From: Limnoperna fortunei
Taxonomy: Eukaryota; Mollusca; Bivalvia; Mytilida; Modiolidae
Assembly: GCA_944474755.1 (NCBI GenBank)
Contig: OX104122.1
Span: 15,944,641-16,008,640, forward strand
Direction of reading: 5' to 3'
Length of the DNA: 64,000 bases
The stretch's first letter is position 1. Each line of letters opens with the position of its first letter. This document shows positions 11,385 to 23,131 of the stretch, piece by piece. Made by a program: the position numbers and the translations under genes. Below the pieces are notes generated by a model that was not told where the DNA came from, ran no database searches, and saw only the letters and a list, made by a program, of their open reading frames with translations.

Positions 11385-11653
11385 GGTATCCGACCCATAA
11401 TTGACCAGGTGATCATATTTGGTGTCCCGGATGTCCATTGTTTGTCAATGGAGCAGACCTCGGTAATGTTCGGCAAACATCGGAACTACTATTTGAGCAA
11501 CTAAATTTTTTTCTCAAAACTGTTAACATTGACTCAAAGTAAAACAATATATTTACTTTGTATCATTAATTAGTAATATATTGAGTAAATAAATTTGCAT
11601 TTCTTGGTCTAAAAATAAAATTAAACGGTGACTTCAATTATGGGTCGGATACC
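11385..11653. mobile_element. TTAA-flanked MITE (copy 1), 269 bp
   Basis: Terminal inverted repeats begin GGTATCCGACCCATAATTGA and end with the reverse complement at 11653. The element sits between TTAA at 11381-11384 and TTAA at 11654-11657. Duplication of TTAA is the hallmark of piggyBac-type transposition, so a piggyBac-mobilised MITE is likely. It has no coding capacity. Confidence 0.85.
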
Positions 11654-11892
11654 TTAACACAGGTTGTATCAATCGATATTTTTTCAGATTTTGACTAAAT
11701 ACATTCTTTAATTTTAGATAAAAAATGTGAACACTTATGCGTAGTTTATATGCGAATTTCTATGAGTAAGTCAGCCGTGAGAGTAAAATGCAAATTCCTG
11801 TGGATTGTTAGGGGCGGGGTTGCTGCGTGCGTTAGAATGCGAATTTCGCTGTCGTCCATCCATATGGTTAAAACACATTATATACATTTTGT

Positions 11893-12019
11893 GTAGGTAC
11901 AACTACCTGTTTCACGTCAAGACAGTTGTGTACATTCGTATCACTACAAGACGCGCAGCGTCGAGTTGTGATACGAATGTATGCAACTGTCGAGACGTTA
12001 TATAGGTAGTTGTACATAC
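11893..12019. mobile_element. Foldback in 1.9-kb copy 2 (first)
   Basis: Duplicate of the foldback at 9968-10094, shifted by 1,925 bp; no differences noticed. Confidence 0.88.
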
Positions 12020-12268
12020 ACTTAAATGTATGTAATAAGTTTATCTAAAATTAGAAAGTATAAAAAGGCAAAACAAAACTAATGTTTATAATATAAAATT
12101 TAGCATTCACTTTAGAATATAGAGTCCCTAACGTCACACGTATTATGACGTCATATTTCATTCATAGAATGAGAATAATTTAATCATTAGTTATACCATT
12201 CATTGTGACGTCAAGAAGTAGTTTCGACAAAAGTACATCTTGTATCACATATATAGATGATACTATCA

Positions 12269-12409
12269 GTTACCTACGTTATTACCCGGGTGTATGGAAA
12301 TTGTACCACCTGAAAGTACTTCTGTTCAGCCTGAGGCGAAGCCGAAGGCTGTCCAGAAGTACTTTCAGGTGGTACAATTTCCATACACCCGGGTTATAAC
12401 GTAGGTAAC
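12269..12409. mobile_element. Foldback in 1.9-kb copy 2 (second)
   Basis: Duplicate of the foldback at 10344-10484, shifted by 1,925 bp; no differences noticed. Confidence 0.9.
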
Positions 12410-13308
12410 GGATTTATCCCCGGCTAACAAGTGTAAAAGTCTGAAAATAGGTTCTTTAGTCGTCAGAAAATGCTAAATGGACAACGTCATCACAGTTGCT
12501 CACAAAAAATTATACGTTTTTTATGAAGAAAATGCCCATTTTACCAAGTCGAGGATGTTACCTTTGGTAACAACCTCAGACTTAGCGAGTTTAAAGAGTT
12601 TTTATTTTGTTTTACATTGTTTTTCCTACTTTCGGTATTTTGGCGCCTCAAGTCACGCTATCATTACGTCAACAGACTATGACGTCAAGTTCCGATTTAA
12701 TTCATATTTATGTGTGTCAGTGTGAATATAGGGCATCTACAGTGTTTGAAACGAAGTACAAATACAAATATAAAAAGACAGAAATGTTCATTTGTGGAAT
12801 AACATACACTGGTACTCTAGAACATACATTAGCAACGCACAAACAATACACCCTGCGACGTTAGCAACGAAGACGGGGGCATGGGATTTGTACCGACGGG
12901 TAACAAACCAATCAAAAGTCCGCATTTGTTGCAAGCCGGGGATAAAAGGTTTTGTATCGCACGGATTGTTTCAATCGCTTTTTGAGATTTTGACAATATA
13001 TACACACTTAATTTTAGATAAATACACAGCGTCGAGTTGTGATGCGGAATGTATGCAACTGTCGAGACGTGATACAGGTAGTTGTACCTACACTTAAATG
13101 TATGTAATAAGTAACTGAATGTTTACAATTTAAAATTTAACATTCAACGAAGCATTTGTTTATAAAATATAGCCCCCTAACGGCACACGCATTATGACGT
13201 CATATTTCATTCAACGAATCATTGGTTATATCGTTCATTGTGACGTCAAGAAGAAGTCTCGACAAAAGTACATCTTGTATCACATATATACATGATACAA
13301 GGTTTTAA

Positions 13309-13577
13309 GGTATCCGACCCATAATTGACCAGGTGATCATATTTGGTGTCCCGGATGTCCATTGTTTGTCAATGGAGCAGACCTCGGTAATGTTCGGCAA
13401 ACATCGGAACTACTATTTGAGCAACTAAATTTTTTTCTCAAAACTGTTAACATTGACTCAAAGTAAAACAATATATTTACTTTGTATCATTAATTAGTAA
13501 TATATTGAGTAAATAAATTTGCATTTCTTGGTCTAAAAATAAAATTAAACGGTGACTTCAATTATGGGTCGGATACC
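13309..13577. mobile_element. TTAA-flanked MITE (copy 2), 269 bp
   Basis: Second copy of the MITE at 11385-11653, flanked by TTAA at 13305-13308 and 13578-13581. It arose by segmental duplication, not by independent transposition. Confidence 0.85.
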
Positions 13578-13668
13578 TTAACACAGGTTGTATCAATCGA
13601 TATTTTTTCAGATTTTGACTAAATACATTCTTTAATTTTAGATAAAAAATGTGAACACTTATGCGTAG

Positions 13669-13779
13669 TCCAGCCGCTGTGTATAACCCTGTCGTGTTTA
13701 GGGTTGAAGGATCGGGGTGCTGTAGAATGTTAAAATGTCAATTTTTCTGTAACTTAAGTCGTGGAATGAAAGGGTCTTA
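13669..13779. repeat. Degenerate monomer-like spacer between the duplication and array B
   Basis: The sequence (GTTGAAGGATCGGGGTGCTG then TAGAATGTTAAAATGTCAAT) resembles the start of each 1.9-kb copy (GTTAGGGGCGGGGTTGCTG then TTAGAATGCGAATTTC). Similar degenerate monomers therefore border both sides of the duplicated block. Confidence 0.55.
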
Positions 13780-16700
13780 AAATGTGAATTTATGTGTGCA
13801 GTATATAGCTAAGCCTCGGAGATGAAATGTGAATTTCTGTGTGCAGTATATAGCCAAGCCTCGGAGATGGAATGTGAATTTCTGTGTGCAGTATATAGCC
13901 AAACCTCGGAGATGGAATGTGAATTTCTGTGTGCAGTATATAGTCAAACCTCGGAGATGGAATGTGAATTTTTGTGTGCAGTATATAGCCAAACCTCGTA
14001 GATGGAATGTGAATTTCTGTGTGCAGTATAAAGCCAAGCCTCGGAGATGGAATGTGAATTTCTGTGTGCAGTATATAGCCAAGCCTCGGAGATGAAATGT
14101 GAATTTCTGTGTGCAGTATAGAGCCAAACCTCGGAGATGAAATGTGAATTTCTGTGTGCAGTATATAGCCAAGCCTCGGAGATGGAATGTAAATTTCTGT
14201 GTGCAGTATATAGCCAAGCCTCGGAGATGGAATGTGAATTTCTATGTGCAGTGTATAGCCAAGCCTCGGAGATGGAATGTAAATTTCTGTGTGCAGTATA
14301 TAGCCAAACCTCGGAGATGGAATGTGAATTTCTGTGTGCAGTATATAGCCAGCCCTCGGAGATGGAATGTGAATTTCTGTGTGCAGTATATAGCCAAGCC
14401 TCGGAGATAAGATCTGAATATTTTGTGTGCAGTATATAGCCAAGCCTCGGAGATGGAATGTGAATTTCTGTGTGCAGTATAAAGCCAAGCCTCGGAGATG
14501 GAATGTAAATTTCTGTGTGCAGTATATAGCCAAGCCTCGGAGATGGAATGTAAATTTCTGTGTGCAGTATATAGCCATACCTCGGAGATGGAATCTGAAT
14601 TTCTGTGTGCAGTATATAGCCAAACCTCGGAGATGGAATGTGAATTTCTGTGTGCAGTATATAGCCAAGCCTCGGAGATGGAATGTGAATTTCTGTGTGC
14701 AGTATATAGCCAAGCCTCCGAGATGGAATGTGAATTTCTGTGTGCAGTATATAGTCAAACCTCGTAGATGGAATGTGAATTTCTGTGTGCAGTATATAGC
14801 CAAACCTCGGAGATGGAATGCGAATTTCTGTGTGCAGTATATAGCCAAGCCTCCGAGATGGAATGTGAATTTCTGTGTGCAGTATATAGCCAAACCTCGG
14901 AGATGGAATCTGAATATCTGTGTGCAGTATATAGCCAAGCCTCGGAGATGGAATGTAAATTTCTGTGTGCAGTATATAGCCAAGCCTCGGAGATGGAATG
15001 TAAATTTTTGTGAGCAGCATATAGCCAAACCTCGGAGATGGAATCTGAATTTCTGTGTGCAGTATATAGCCAAGCCTCGGAGATGGAATGTTAATTTCTG
15101 TGTGCAGTACATAGCCAAGCCTCGGAAATGGAATGTGAATTTCTGTGTGCAGTATATAGCTAAGCCTCGGAGATGGAATGTGAATTTCTGTGTGCAGTAT
15201 ATAGCCAAGCCTCGGAGATGTAATGTGAATTTCTGTGTGCAGTATATAGCCATGCCTCGGAGATGGAATGTAAATTTCTGTGTGCAGTATATAGCCAAGC
15301 TTCGGAGATGTAATGTGAATTTCTGTGTGCAGTATATAGCCAAACCTCGGAGATGGAATGTAAATTTCTGTGTGCAGTATATAGCCAAGCCTCGGAGATG
15401 GAATGTGAATTTCTGTGTGCAGTATATAGCCAAGCCTCAGAGATGGAATGTGAATTTCTGTGTGCAGTATATAGCCAAGCCTCGGAGATGGAATGTGAAT
15501 TTCTGTTTGCAGTATATAGCCAAACCTCGGAGATGGAATGTGAATTTCTGTGTACAGTATATAGTCAAACCTCGTAGATGGAATGTGAATTTCTTTGTGC
15601 AGTATATAGCCAAACCTCGTAGATGGAATGTGAATTTCTGTGTGCAGTATATAGCCAAGCCTCGGAGATGGAATGTGAATTTCTGTGTGCAGTATATAGC
15701 CAAGCCTCGGAGATGAAATGTGAATTTCTGTGTGCAGTATAGAGCCAAACCTCGGAGATGAAATGTGAATTTCTGTGTGCAGTATATATAGCCAAGCCTC
15801 GGAGATGGAATGTAAATTTCTGTGTGCAGTATATAGCCAAGCCTCGGAGATGGAATGTGAATTTCTATGTGCAGTGTATAGCCAAGCCTCGGAGATGGAA
15901 TGTGAATTTCTGTGTGCAGTATATAGCCAAGCCTCGGAGATGGAATGTGAATTTCTGTGTGCAGTATATAGCCAAGCCTCGGAGATGGAATGTGAATTTG
16001 TGTGCAGTATATAGCCATGCCTCGGAGATGGAATGTGAATTTCTGTGTGCAGTATATAGCTAAGCCTCGGAGATGGAATGTGAATTTCTGTGTGCAGTGT
16101 ATAGCCATGCCTCGGAGATGGAATGTGAATTTCTGTGTGCAGTATATAGCCAAACCTCGGAGATGGAATGTGAATTTCTGTGTGCAGTATATAGCCAAAC
16201 CTCGGAGATGGAATGTGAATTTCTGTGTGCAGTATATAGCCAAACCTCGGAGATGGAATGTGAATTTCTGTGTGCAGTATATAGCTAAGCCTCGGAGATG
16301 GAATGTGAATTTCTGTGTGCAGTGTATAGCCATGCCTCGGAGATGGAATGTGAATTTCTGTGTGCAGTATATAGCCAAGCCTCGGAGATGGAATGTGAAT
16401 TTCTGTGTGCAGTATATAGCCAAGCCTCGGAGATGGAATGTGAATTTCTGTGTGCAGTATATAGCCAAGCCTCGGAGATGGAATGTGAATTTCTGTGTGC
16501 AGTGTATAGACAAGCCTCAGAGATGGAATGTGAATTTCTGTGTGCAGTGTATAGCCAAGCCTCAGAGATGGAATGTTAATTTCTGTGTGCAGTGTATAGC
16601 CAAGCCTCAGAGATGGAATGTGAATTTCTGTGTGCAGTGTATAGCCAAGGCCTCGGAGATGGAATGTGAATTTCTGTGTGCAGTATATAGCCAAACCTCG

Positions 16701-17904
16701 GAGATGGAATGTGAATTTCTGTGTGCAGTGTATAGCCAAACCTCGGAGATGGAATGTGAATTTCTGTGTGCAGTATATAGCCAAACCTCGGAGATGGAAT
16801 GTGAATTTCTGTGTGCAGTATATAGCCAGGCCTCGGAGATGGAATGTGAATTTCTGTGTGCAGTATATAGCCAAGCCTCGGAGATGGAATGTGAATTTCT
16901 GTGTGCAGTATATAGCTAAGCCTCGGAGATGGAATGTGAATTTCTGTGTGCAGTATATAGCCAAGCCTCGGAGATGGAATGTGAATTTCTGTGTGCAGTA
17001 TATAGCCAAGCCTCGGAGATGGAATGTGAATTTCTGTGTGCAGTATATAGCTAAGCCTCGGAGATGGAATGTGAATTTCTGTGTGCAGTATATAGCCATG
17101 CCTCGGAGATGGAATGTGAATTTCTGTGTGCAGTATATAGCCAAGCCTCGGAGATGGAATGTGAATTTCTGTGTGCAGTATATAGCCAAGCCTCGGAGAT
17201 GGAATGTGAATTTCTGTGTGCAGTATATAGCCAAGCCTCGGAGATGGAATGTGAATTTCTGTGTGCAGTATATAGCCAAGCCTCGGAGATGGAATGTGAA
17301 TTTCTGCGTGCAGTATATAGCCATGCCTCGGAGATGGAATGTGAATTTCTGTGTGCAGTATATAGCTAAGCCTCGGAGATGGAATGTGAATTTCTGTGTG
17401 CAGTGTATAGCCATGCCTCTGAGATGGAATGTGAATTTCTGTGTGCAGTATATAGCCAAACCTCGGAGATGGAATGTGAATTTCTGTGTGCAGTATATAG
17501 CCAAACCTCGGAGATGGAATGTGAATTTCTGTGTGCAGTATATAGCCAAACCTCGGAGATGGAATGTGAATTTCTGTGTGCAGTATATAGCTAAGCCTCG
17601 GAGATGGAATGTGAATTTCTGTGTGCAGTGTATAGCCATGCCTCGGAGATGGAATGTGAATTTCTGTGTGCAGTATATAGCCAAACCTCGGAGATGGAAT
17701 GTGAATTTCTGTGTGCAGTATATAGCCAAACCTCGGAGATGGAATGTGAATTTCTGTGTGCAGTATATAGCCAAACCTCGGAGATGGAATGTGAATTTCT
17801 GTGTGCAGTATATAGCTAAGCCTCGGAGATGGAATGTGAATTTCTGTGTGCAGTATATAGCTAAGCCTCGGAGATGGAATGTGAATTTCTGTGTGCAGTA
17901 TATA
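13780..17904. repeat. Minisatellite B, 45-bp monomer, about 92 copies
   Basis: The monomer contains GCCTCGGAGATGGAATGTGA then ATTTCTGTGTGCAGTATATA. The 45-bp length equals 15 codons, so phase is kept: the minus strand reads AIYCTQKFTFHLRGL repeats (open for 1,276 codons) and the plus strand reads ECEFLCAVYSQASEM or NFCVQYIAKPRRWNV in two frames. Simultaneous openness on both strands plus frame-switching indels argue against coding. Higher-order structure is clear: 225-bp blocks (five monomers) repeat at 16073/16298 and 17379/17604, and a marker monomer pair near 14092 recurs 1,620 bp later (36 monomers). The right half (after about 16000) is more homogeneous than the left. Confidence 0.97.
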
Positions 17905-19537
17905 CGCAGGTGGGTTAAGGCTGTTTTGCGTATTGGGCAATAGAAATCTGCGCCAAAAAGCAGACAAGCAAGATGCGTTATTACACCGAATTAACAAAAG
18001 AATATAAACTTAATAACTGTTGAGCTTATCTTTATGATTGTTGAGCTACATTTTTTTTCATGTATAAAAGTTTCGGGGTCACGGGATGATCACGTGACCA
18101 CAACATGGCCACGTCAATTTTCCTTAACAGTTATGTTCAAGTTCACTTTACCTGGCAAGTCGAACGTTGTACAACAAAATTTTAATCGAAAGATCTTTTC
18201 TTATATTTTCAGAAAACGTCTACTGGAGCATGTATACATCAATAAATAAAATTTCTGACGAGATTCTACGTGTCAACCTGTATACCACTAGTTAAACACT
18301 ACAAGTATGTTCTGGATTATTGCATAACTAGAGATATTTTAGACGTTCCAGTAGCAATATTTAAATAGCTTGCTCTTTTAGCTTTGTACTGATATATACA
18401 TCAATAAAAACAGTCAACTGTATTTATGTGAACTTCTGTCATTTATTGATGCACCCCCAACATAAAAATCGGCTTTTGTTTACAATAAAACGTTCAAGTG
18501 ATCGTGAAAATAAAAGGGAGATAATAAAAACCATTACGTCAAATACGGCGCAATATATGAAATCAAACAAGTTTAAAAAGTAATCAATAACTCTTCTGTT
18601 GTGCGTTAACTTTAAATAATAAAAGTTTTTATTTTATTTTATATGGCCAAGTGTATTAATAGTTTGCGTATGCTGCCGGCAACACTTCCAAGCCAACCTC
18701 TTGCTCTTCTGACTTACCTTGCAATTTATATTCAACTTGTACACTATAATTACTGCGTTCAAAATGATAAATATCAGATAACAACCCATAAATTGGCTTC
18801 GTTTACAGTCCTATTATCATATGCCTCTGACACCAAAACAAAAAGAAGTGTTCGTTGTTGTTGTGTGGGGGGGGGTCTACGTACAAATCTGCAACATTCA
18901 GTCCTTTGTGTTTGTATTGAAAATTGGTTTCGAGTTCTTTTGTGCCAATGTCCACTGTTGAAGGTTCTACACAAGTTATTTTTATTGTAATTTTGTTCGA
19001 TGCTCTGAATTCCTCTTTCCATTTGATAGTATTCATCAACAGACAACACCCTATGCAGTGATTTTGTTTGCCTATATTTACCTCCGAAATAAGGCCTTTT
19101 CCCCTAGAGAAAGTTTCCCAAAATGTCCAAATAATGGCTTAAATTTTTCCCAAATGAGGATTAAAATTTCCCAAAAGATAAAATTTGAAGCAGAATAATG
19201 GTATAATGTTAGCTTATGCAGGTACCTATAGTTGTTATTTATTTTCCTTCCAGTTCTTCATAAGATTAGAAAATTTTACCTAAAACTCAAGATTATATGT
19301 AAAGAAAGCTTTATTTCAATTTTCCCAATTCTCATAAAATGATGCATATTTTCCCAATAAAAAAGGCAGGGGCAGTTTTGAAAAATTCCAACAAAATCAC
19401 TGCTATGTATTATGATATTAATAAATGCAAGAAAAAATATAACACACATATCCAGATATATTTTTTTTCCCCATAGAAATGTAACTACATATGTGAAATT
19501 TAATTTTAATTTTTAATATTGTTAATGTCAACAAAAG
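17905..19537. other. Single-copy-looking sequence downstream of array B
   Basis: Begins ACGCAGGTGGGTTAAGGCTG, a flank that recurs inverted beside the second B array at 27.3 kb. A short inverted repeat GGTCACG...CGTGACC lies at about 18078. Between 19090 and 19350 the phrase TTTTCCCAA recurs several times. A minus-strand open stretch at 18803-19039 looks mildly protein-like (acidic, with PPPHNNNEH) but has no recognised domain. No firm gene is called. Confidence 0.4.
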
Positions 19538-19836
19538 GTTCAACGCAAAACAGAATAGGGAAGACAGAACCAACTCATTCCAGAAGCAGGATTCTAACAT
19601 CAGCAAACGGGCTAAACTTCTTCCCGAAAGTTTTATTGATCCTTCATCTCATCCAGAAGGTCCTTCTTTATCCCATTTCTGCTCGTCATCTAATAAAGAA
19701 GAGAATTCAAAGATTAAAATGATATGGCAGGAATGCATTGATCAAGCAAAGTCTGGAAATGTAGTCCTACCTTTAAATAAAGTTAAAGTGTTTGGAAGAG
19801 ATGGAAAGAAATTATGGATAGAGCTAAACAATAAAG
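19538..19836 (+). CDS. Candidate internal coding exon, unknown protein
   Basis: An open frame with no internal ATG start requirement runs 19497-19844. It is bounded by a possible acceptor (CAACAAAAG/GTT, exon from 19538) and a good donor (ATAAAG/GTACAA, exon end 19836), leaving phase 1. It encodes a polar, Ser/Lys-rich segment (SFQKQDSNISKRAKLLPESF near its start) followed by a more structured-looking part containing IWQECIDQAKSGNVVLPL and KVFGRDGKKLWIELNNK. I do not recognise the family. Support comes from the open frame, the donor, and three downstream acceptor-led open stretches that all continue in the required phase. The acceptor is weak, the upstream exons were not found, and the start could lie elsewhere. 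It could still be a chance frame. Confidence 0.45.
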
Positions 19837-19847
19837 GTACAATTTAA

Positions 19848-20405
19848 GACTGGATTCTGTTATAAGAAAATTTATTAAAAAGCATGCCAAGTTTTCTTTA
19901 AGCAATTTTAACCCTGATGAATTTTGTCAAATTCCCAAAATTATCTTTATTTTGCAGTATTTTACTTGATCCTTGTGTGCGGTATTATTCCATCTCACTC
20001 TACTAGCCTGAGATGGAGCCCATCTCTGCTCGCTGTCAAGACGTGTCAAGTAAACACTGTGATGTCACAATATTACAGTACAGCAATAAACAGGTTATTT
20101 GCATTTTATGAAACTTGATGCATTTTCTCATCATCTCATCTCAGGACTGTCGACCTTCCATGAGATATGGATGAGAAAACGCATCTCGTTTAAAAAAAAC
20201 GTAAAGAATCTATAAATATATAGTTATCCATTACTTTAAATAAACAGGCATGTGTGCTGTCTCACAACACTAATACATTTATATCTTGTAAAAGATATTT
20301 ATGATTAATTCAGTCCATCCCATAATTGGCATGGGCAACTGGACTAATAAACCGTGTTAAATATTGGCAATATAACAAATTTTTTAGAAATAATTTTTCT
20401 TGCAG
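19848..20405. other. Putative intron with a small foldback
   Basis: Lies between the candidate donor at 19837 and the acceptor TTTTTCTTGCAG ending at 20405. It contains a foldback at 20117-20185: GATGCATTTTCTCATC pairs with GATGAGAAAACGCATC around CTCAGGACTGTCGACCTTCC. Confidence 0.45.
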
Positions 20406-20494
20406 AAGCTGCAGCTGAAACAGAGGAAGTTAACAAATTACAGACTGGGAAAAGGAAACCAATGCAAATGGGCAGAAAATTTAGCATTTTGTAG
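20406..20494 (+). CDS. Candidate 3' terminal exon (alternative 1)
   Basis: It follows a strong acceptor (polypyrimidine run then TTGCAG). Spliced to the exon ending at 19836, the phase-1 G completes a Glu codon and the frame continues AAAETEEVNKLQTGKRKP to a TAG at 20492-20494, giving 29 codons including the split one. The tail is charged and basic. There is no recognised motif; the phase match and acceptor are the evidence. Confidence 0.35.
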
Positions 20495-20624
20495 TGGATA
20501 AAAAGGACCCTACTCTTGTTGTCAAGCTAGCAGTATTACAGCTACTAGTATATTTAAGTACTAGTATTAAAATTGTATATTATATTTTGAAGATCTATTT
20601 TTCAATGATTTCTTTGGAAGCATA

Positions 20625-21088
20625 AACGGTCCATATAATCGTATATAGACCGGTCAGAGTATATGGACCGGTCCATATAATGTATATGGCATATAATGTA
20701 CATGGACCGGCTGTGGATAATATGTACATTGAATTTACACATCTGTTCGAAAAACACAAATAGCCAAATATGTGATTAGTAATCTCATGAAGATTATTTA
20801 CGGCAAGTAACTGATATGCAAAATGAGTTTTCAGAACAAAAATAACCTAAAATGATCAAGCATGTTAGTACATGTTGCATATAGAGCAAATAAGTCAGCA
20901 TAGAAATTACAAAAAGTACAAATATAATATAACAAATAGTTCATGATACTTCGGGTCATATGACAGTATATGGACCGGTTGGTGGCCCCTAAAAAAAAAT
21001 ATGGACCTCAGCTGCGCTTCGGTCCATATAAATTTTTGGGGCCACCAACCGGTCCATATACTGCCTCAGTGTCATGAACTATTTGTTA
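20625..21088. mobile_element. Foldback/MITE rich in ATATGGACCGG motifs
   Basis: The right part (20930-21088) is a long palindrome. TAACAAATAGTTCATGA at 20930 pairs with TCATGAACTATTTGTTA ending 21087, and CAGTATATGGACCGGTTGG pairs with CCAACCGGTCCATATACTG around a short TCAGCTGCGCTTC loop. A cluster of GGTCCATATA/TATATGGACC sites at 20625-20712 suggests the element's other end. No open frame is present. It lies inside the putative gene's intron space. Confidence 0.75.
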
Positions 21089-21483
21089 AATATGACATTT
21101 GTAGACAAGTTTATTCCATTTTTCTACACATTAGAAGATAACAGGTTTTAATAAAACTACCCATTTTTCAAAGATGTTTATACATAGAATATATATTACA
21201 AATTTTTTTTTTAAATTGTATAAAAAAAAATAAATAAAAAAAATAAAAAACATAAATAAAACAAAAAATGTTTTTTTGGTTTGAGATTTGTGTCTTATGT
21301 CACTATCATTAATTTTTAAGCTCTATTATGGCATCCAGTTTTTAAATAACTACTGAATAATATTTTGTTTAAACTTGGTTTCTAATTTAATAAATTAACA
21401 CTGAAAATAGTACTCCTATTTGCCTACAAGCATGAATTCACAATTTAATAAAAATTAATGCAACAATTACTAATATATTACAG

Positions 21484-21611
21484 GTGCAAGTAAGGAGGAC
21501 ACAAGAGACTTAGAAAAACTGATCAACAGCATTTTATCAATACTGTATGCTGAATTAAGTGCAAGTCAAGACTTTAAAATATGTGCTGATGTACTTGATA
21601 TGGCCACATAA
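21484..21611 (+). CDS. Candidate 3' terminal exon (alternative 2)
   Basis: It follows ATATATTACAG. Joined in phase 1 to the exon at 19538-19836, it reads G-ASKEDTRDLEKLINSILS then ILYAELSASQDFKICADVL and ends DMAT with TAA at 21609-21611. The composition looks like a real amphipathic helical segment. It competes with the exons at 20406 and 23132 as the end of the same transcript. Family unknown. Confidence 0.4.
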
Positions 21612-23131
21612 TATAAACAAAGCACAAGAAGTCATAAACACAAATACGGAGAGAAAGTTTACTGACTGATGCTTTGTGTTAACAATTAATTCAGTCCAGG
21701 AATGTCTGTCTATACAAATACATGTATATCTTGAGCCGAGCATTGTTTAAATACACAGGATTTTAATAGGCCATGAATAATGTTATTCTGGAAAGTCAAT
21801 CCATGAAAAAATATTAGGCACATGGATATTATTTATTTCAAGTTTCACAAGTTAATTAAAATATCAGCATACTACATGTATATACTAAAACTAAAGCTTT
21901 TCTTTGTAATGCTCAATTACTAGTGAAACTTGCACTTAATTAAGGTTTGGTTCAATTGGCACTAATTTCAGAAAGAAACTTCAGATTTTTATTTACATGT
22001 ACATGTTTATTAATGTATTATAAAGCAAGAGTAGTTTCAGAAGAGAAAATGTATTATAAAGTAAGAGTAGTTACAGAAGAGTAAATGTATTATAAATTAA
22101 GAGTAGTTTCAGAAGAGAAGACATCCATTTTCTGACTTTTTAACTTGTCTTTTGCACTGAATACAAGAAGCTTATTGCAAAGTTGTGGTTTAATGCAGCC
22201 TAACCTGGACTGATTAAAATTGTGGTGGGAGGTGGGGAATGCAGCCAAGATATACAAAATCTTGCCAGTCACACACAAGCCTGGAAGAAAAAGCCACATT
22301 AATTAATACAAAGAGAAAAGTTTACACTGCAGCATAGTTTCTGTTTGGTCTTTCTACAATTTGCAAAAGCAGATTTACCAAATTATAGTTTAAATAAGTA
22401 AAATACATTCAGATAGTACAGTCTGAATTGTTTTATTCAAACCAACAAAAAAAATTAAGATTGTTTAATACATTGTACCTTTCAATACATAAAAAAAATG
22501 TATTAATGTGGCTTTTAAATGCAGAGTGACCACAAGCTAAAATAGCTCATATTCATTTAGTGATTAAGAGTTCATAAAAAAAAGTCTCAGAAATCAGAAT
22601 CCTACTATATAAACAGAAAACTTTTGTTTGTGATGTCAGGATGCAACATGAAAATTGTTTTCTAAATCACTTACATATAAAATACCAGAAACCATCATCA
22701 ACTGGTCTTCATATTCAAAATCTGTTTAGAACTGGTTTCAACATCCAACACTAGATGAAAAAACAAAGGAAACACTATCATCACCATTGTATGTAATTGC
22801 ACAGCATACATTACTTTCAAATCTGTCCCATTTACTAGACCCATTATTTTTAAAATGTATAATCTGCCTGAATGACTTAATAGATGTTAGATGTACATGT
22901 AATTTACACCCTTTTTTTTAAACGTTAGAAATGTTGGTGTGATATATGAAATAATTAGAAAATGTTTGTTCTAAGCTTGAATCAGAATATTAATAATAGC
23001 GGTGCCAGCTCCAATAAAGACAAACATTTTGCACTTTTATTGCTAACACGTCCACCGGTTTTATTAGCGAATACACTGATCACTTGGTCTTCACTGTACA
23101 AATATTAAATTCATTATTTGATTTTTTTTAG
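21612..23131. other. AT-rich unassigned sequence (possible intron)
   Basis: Contains the three-copy 36-bp repeat listed separately. Nothing else is recognised; short minus-strand frames at 21555 and 22090 have no domain. Confidence 0.4.
22012..22119. repeat. 36-bp tandem repeat, three copies
   Basis: Copies start at 22012, 22048 and 22084, each AATGTATTATAAAGYAAGAG followed by TAGTTTCAGAAGAG with one or two substitutions. Confidence 0.9.

Larger units (their letters stand above)
9818..11742. repeat. 1.9-kb tandem duplication, copy 1 (1,925 bp)
   Basis: Starts at AGTTTATATGCG and is repeated in direct orientation from 11743 at an offset of 1,925 bp. Contents in order: two degenerate A/B-like monomers, a foldback, a CRE-bearing tail, a second foldback, a second CRE stretch, a truncated copy of the first foldback's right arm with its tail (about 11100-11375), and a TTAA-flanked MITE. 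Small reading frames inside (60-100 codons, such as at 10552 and 10867) recur in copy 2 only because the whole segment is duplicated; they match no family I know. Confidence 0.97.
11743..13666. repeat. 1.9-kb tandem duplication, copy 2 (1,924 bp)
   Basis: Nearly identical to copy 1. The one difference I found is a T-run before the MITE (five T in copy 1, four in copy 2). The near identity means either a very recent duplication or an assembly artefact. The left edge, junction and right edge share only a short AGT/GTAG microhomology. Confidence 0.97.

Noticed and set aside
10280..12864. Pairs of identical small frames (64-101 codons) as duplicated conserved genes
   Set aside because: Their identity comes from the 1.9-kb segmental duplication, and several overlap foldback arms. 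No domain was recognised.
13944..17774. A 1,276-codon minus-strand frame (AIYCTQKFTFHLRGL repeats) as a gene
   Set aside because: The 45-bp monomer is stop-free in several frames of both strands, and the repeat peptide switches register where indels occur.
18774..19049. Minus-strand overlapping frames as a coding exon
   Set aside because: Two overlapping frames, no clear splice sites or family, and a G-run in the middle. Too weak to call.
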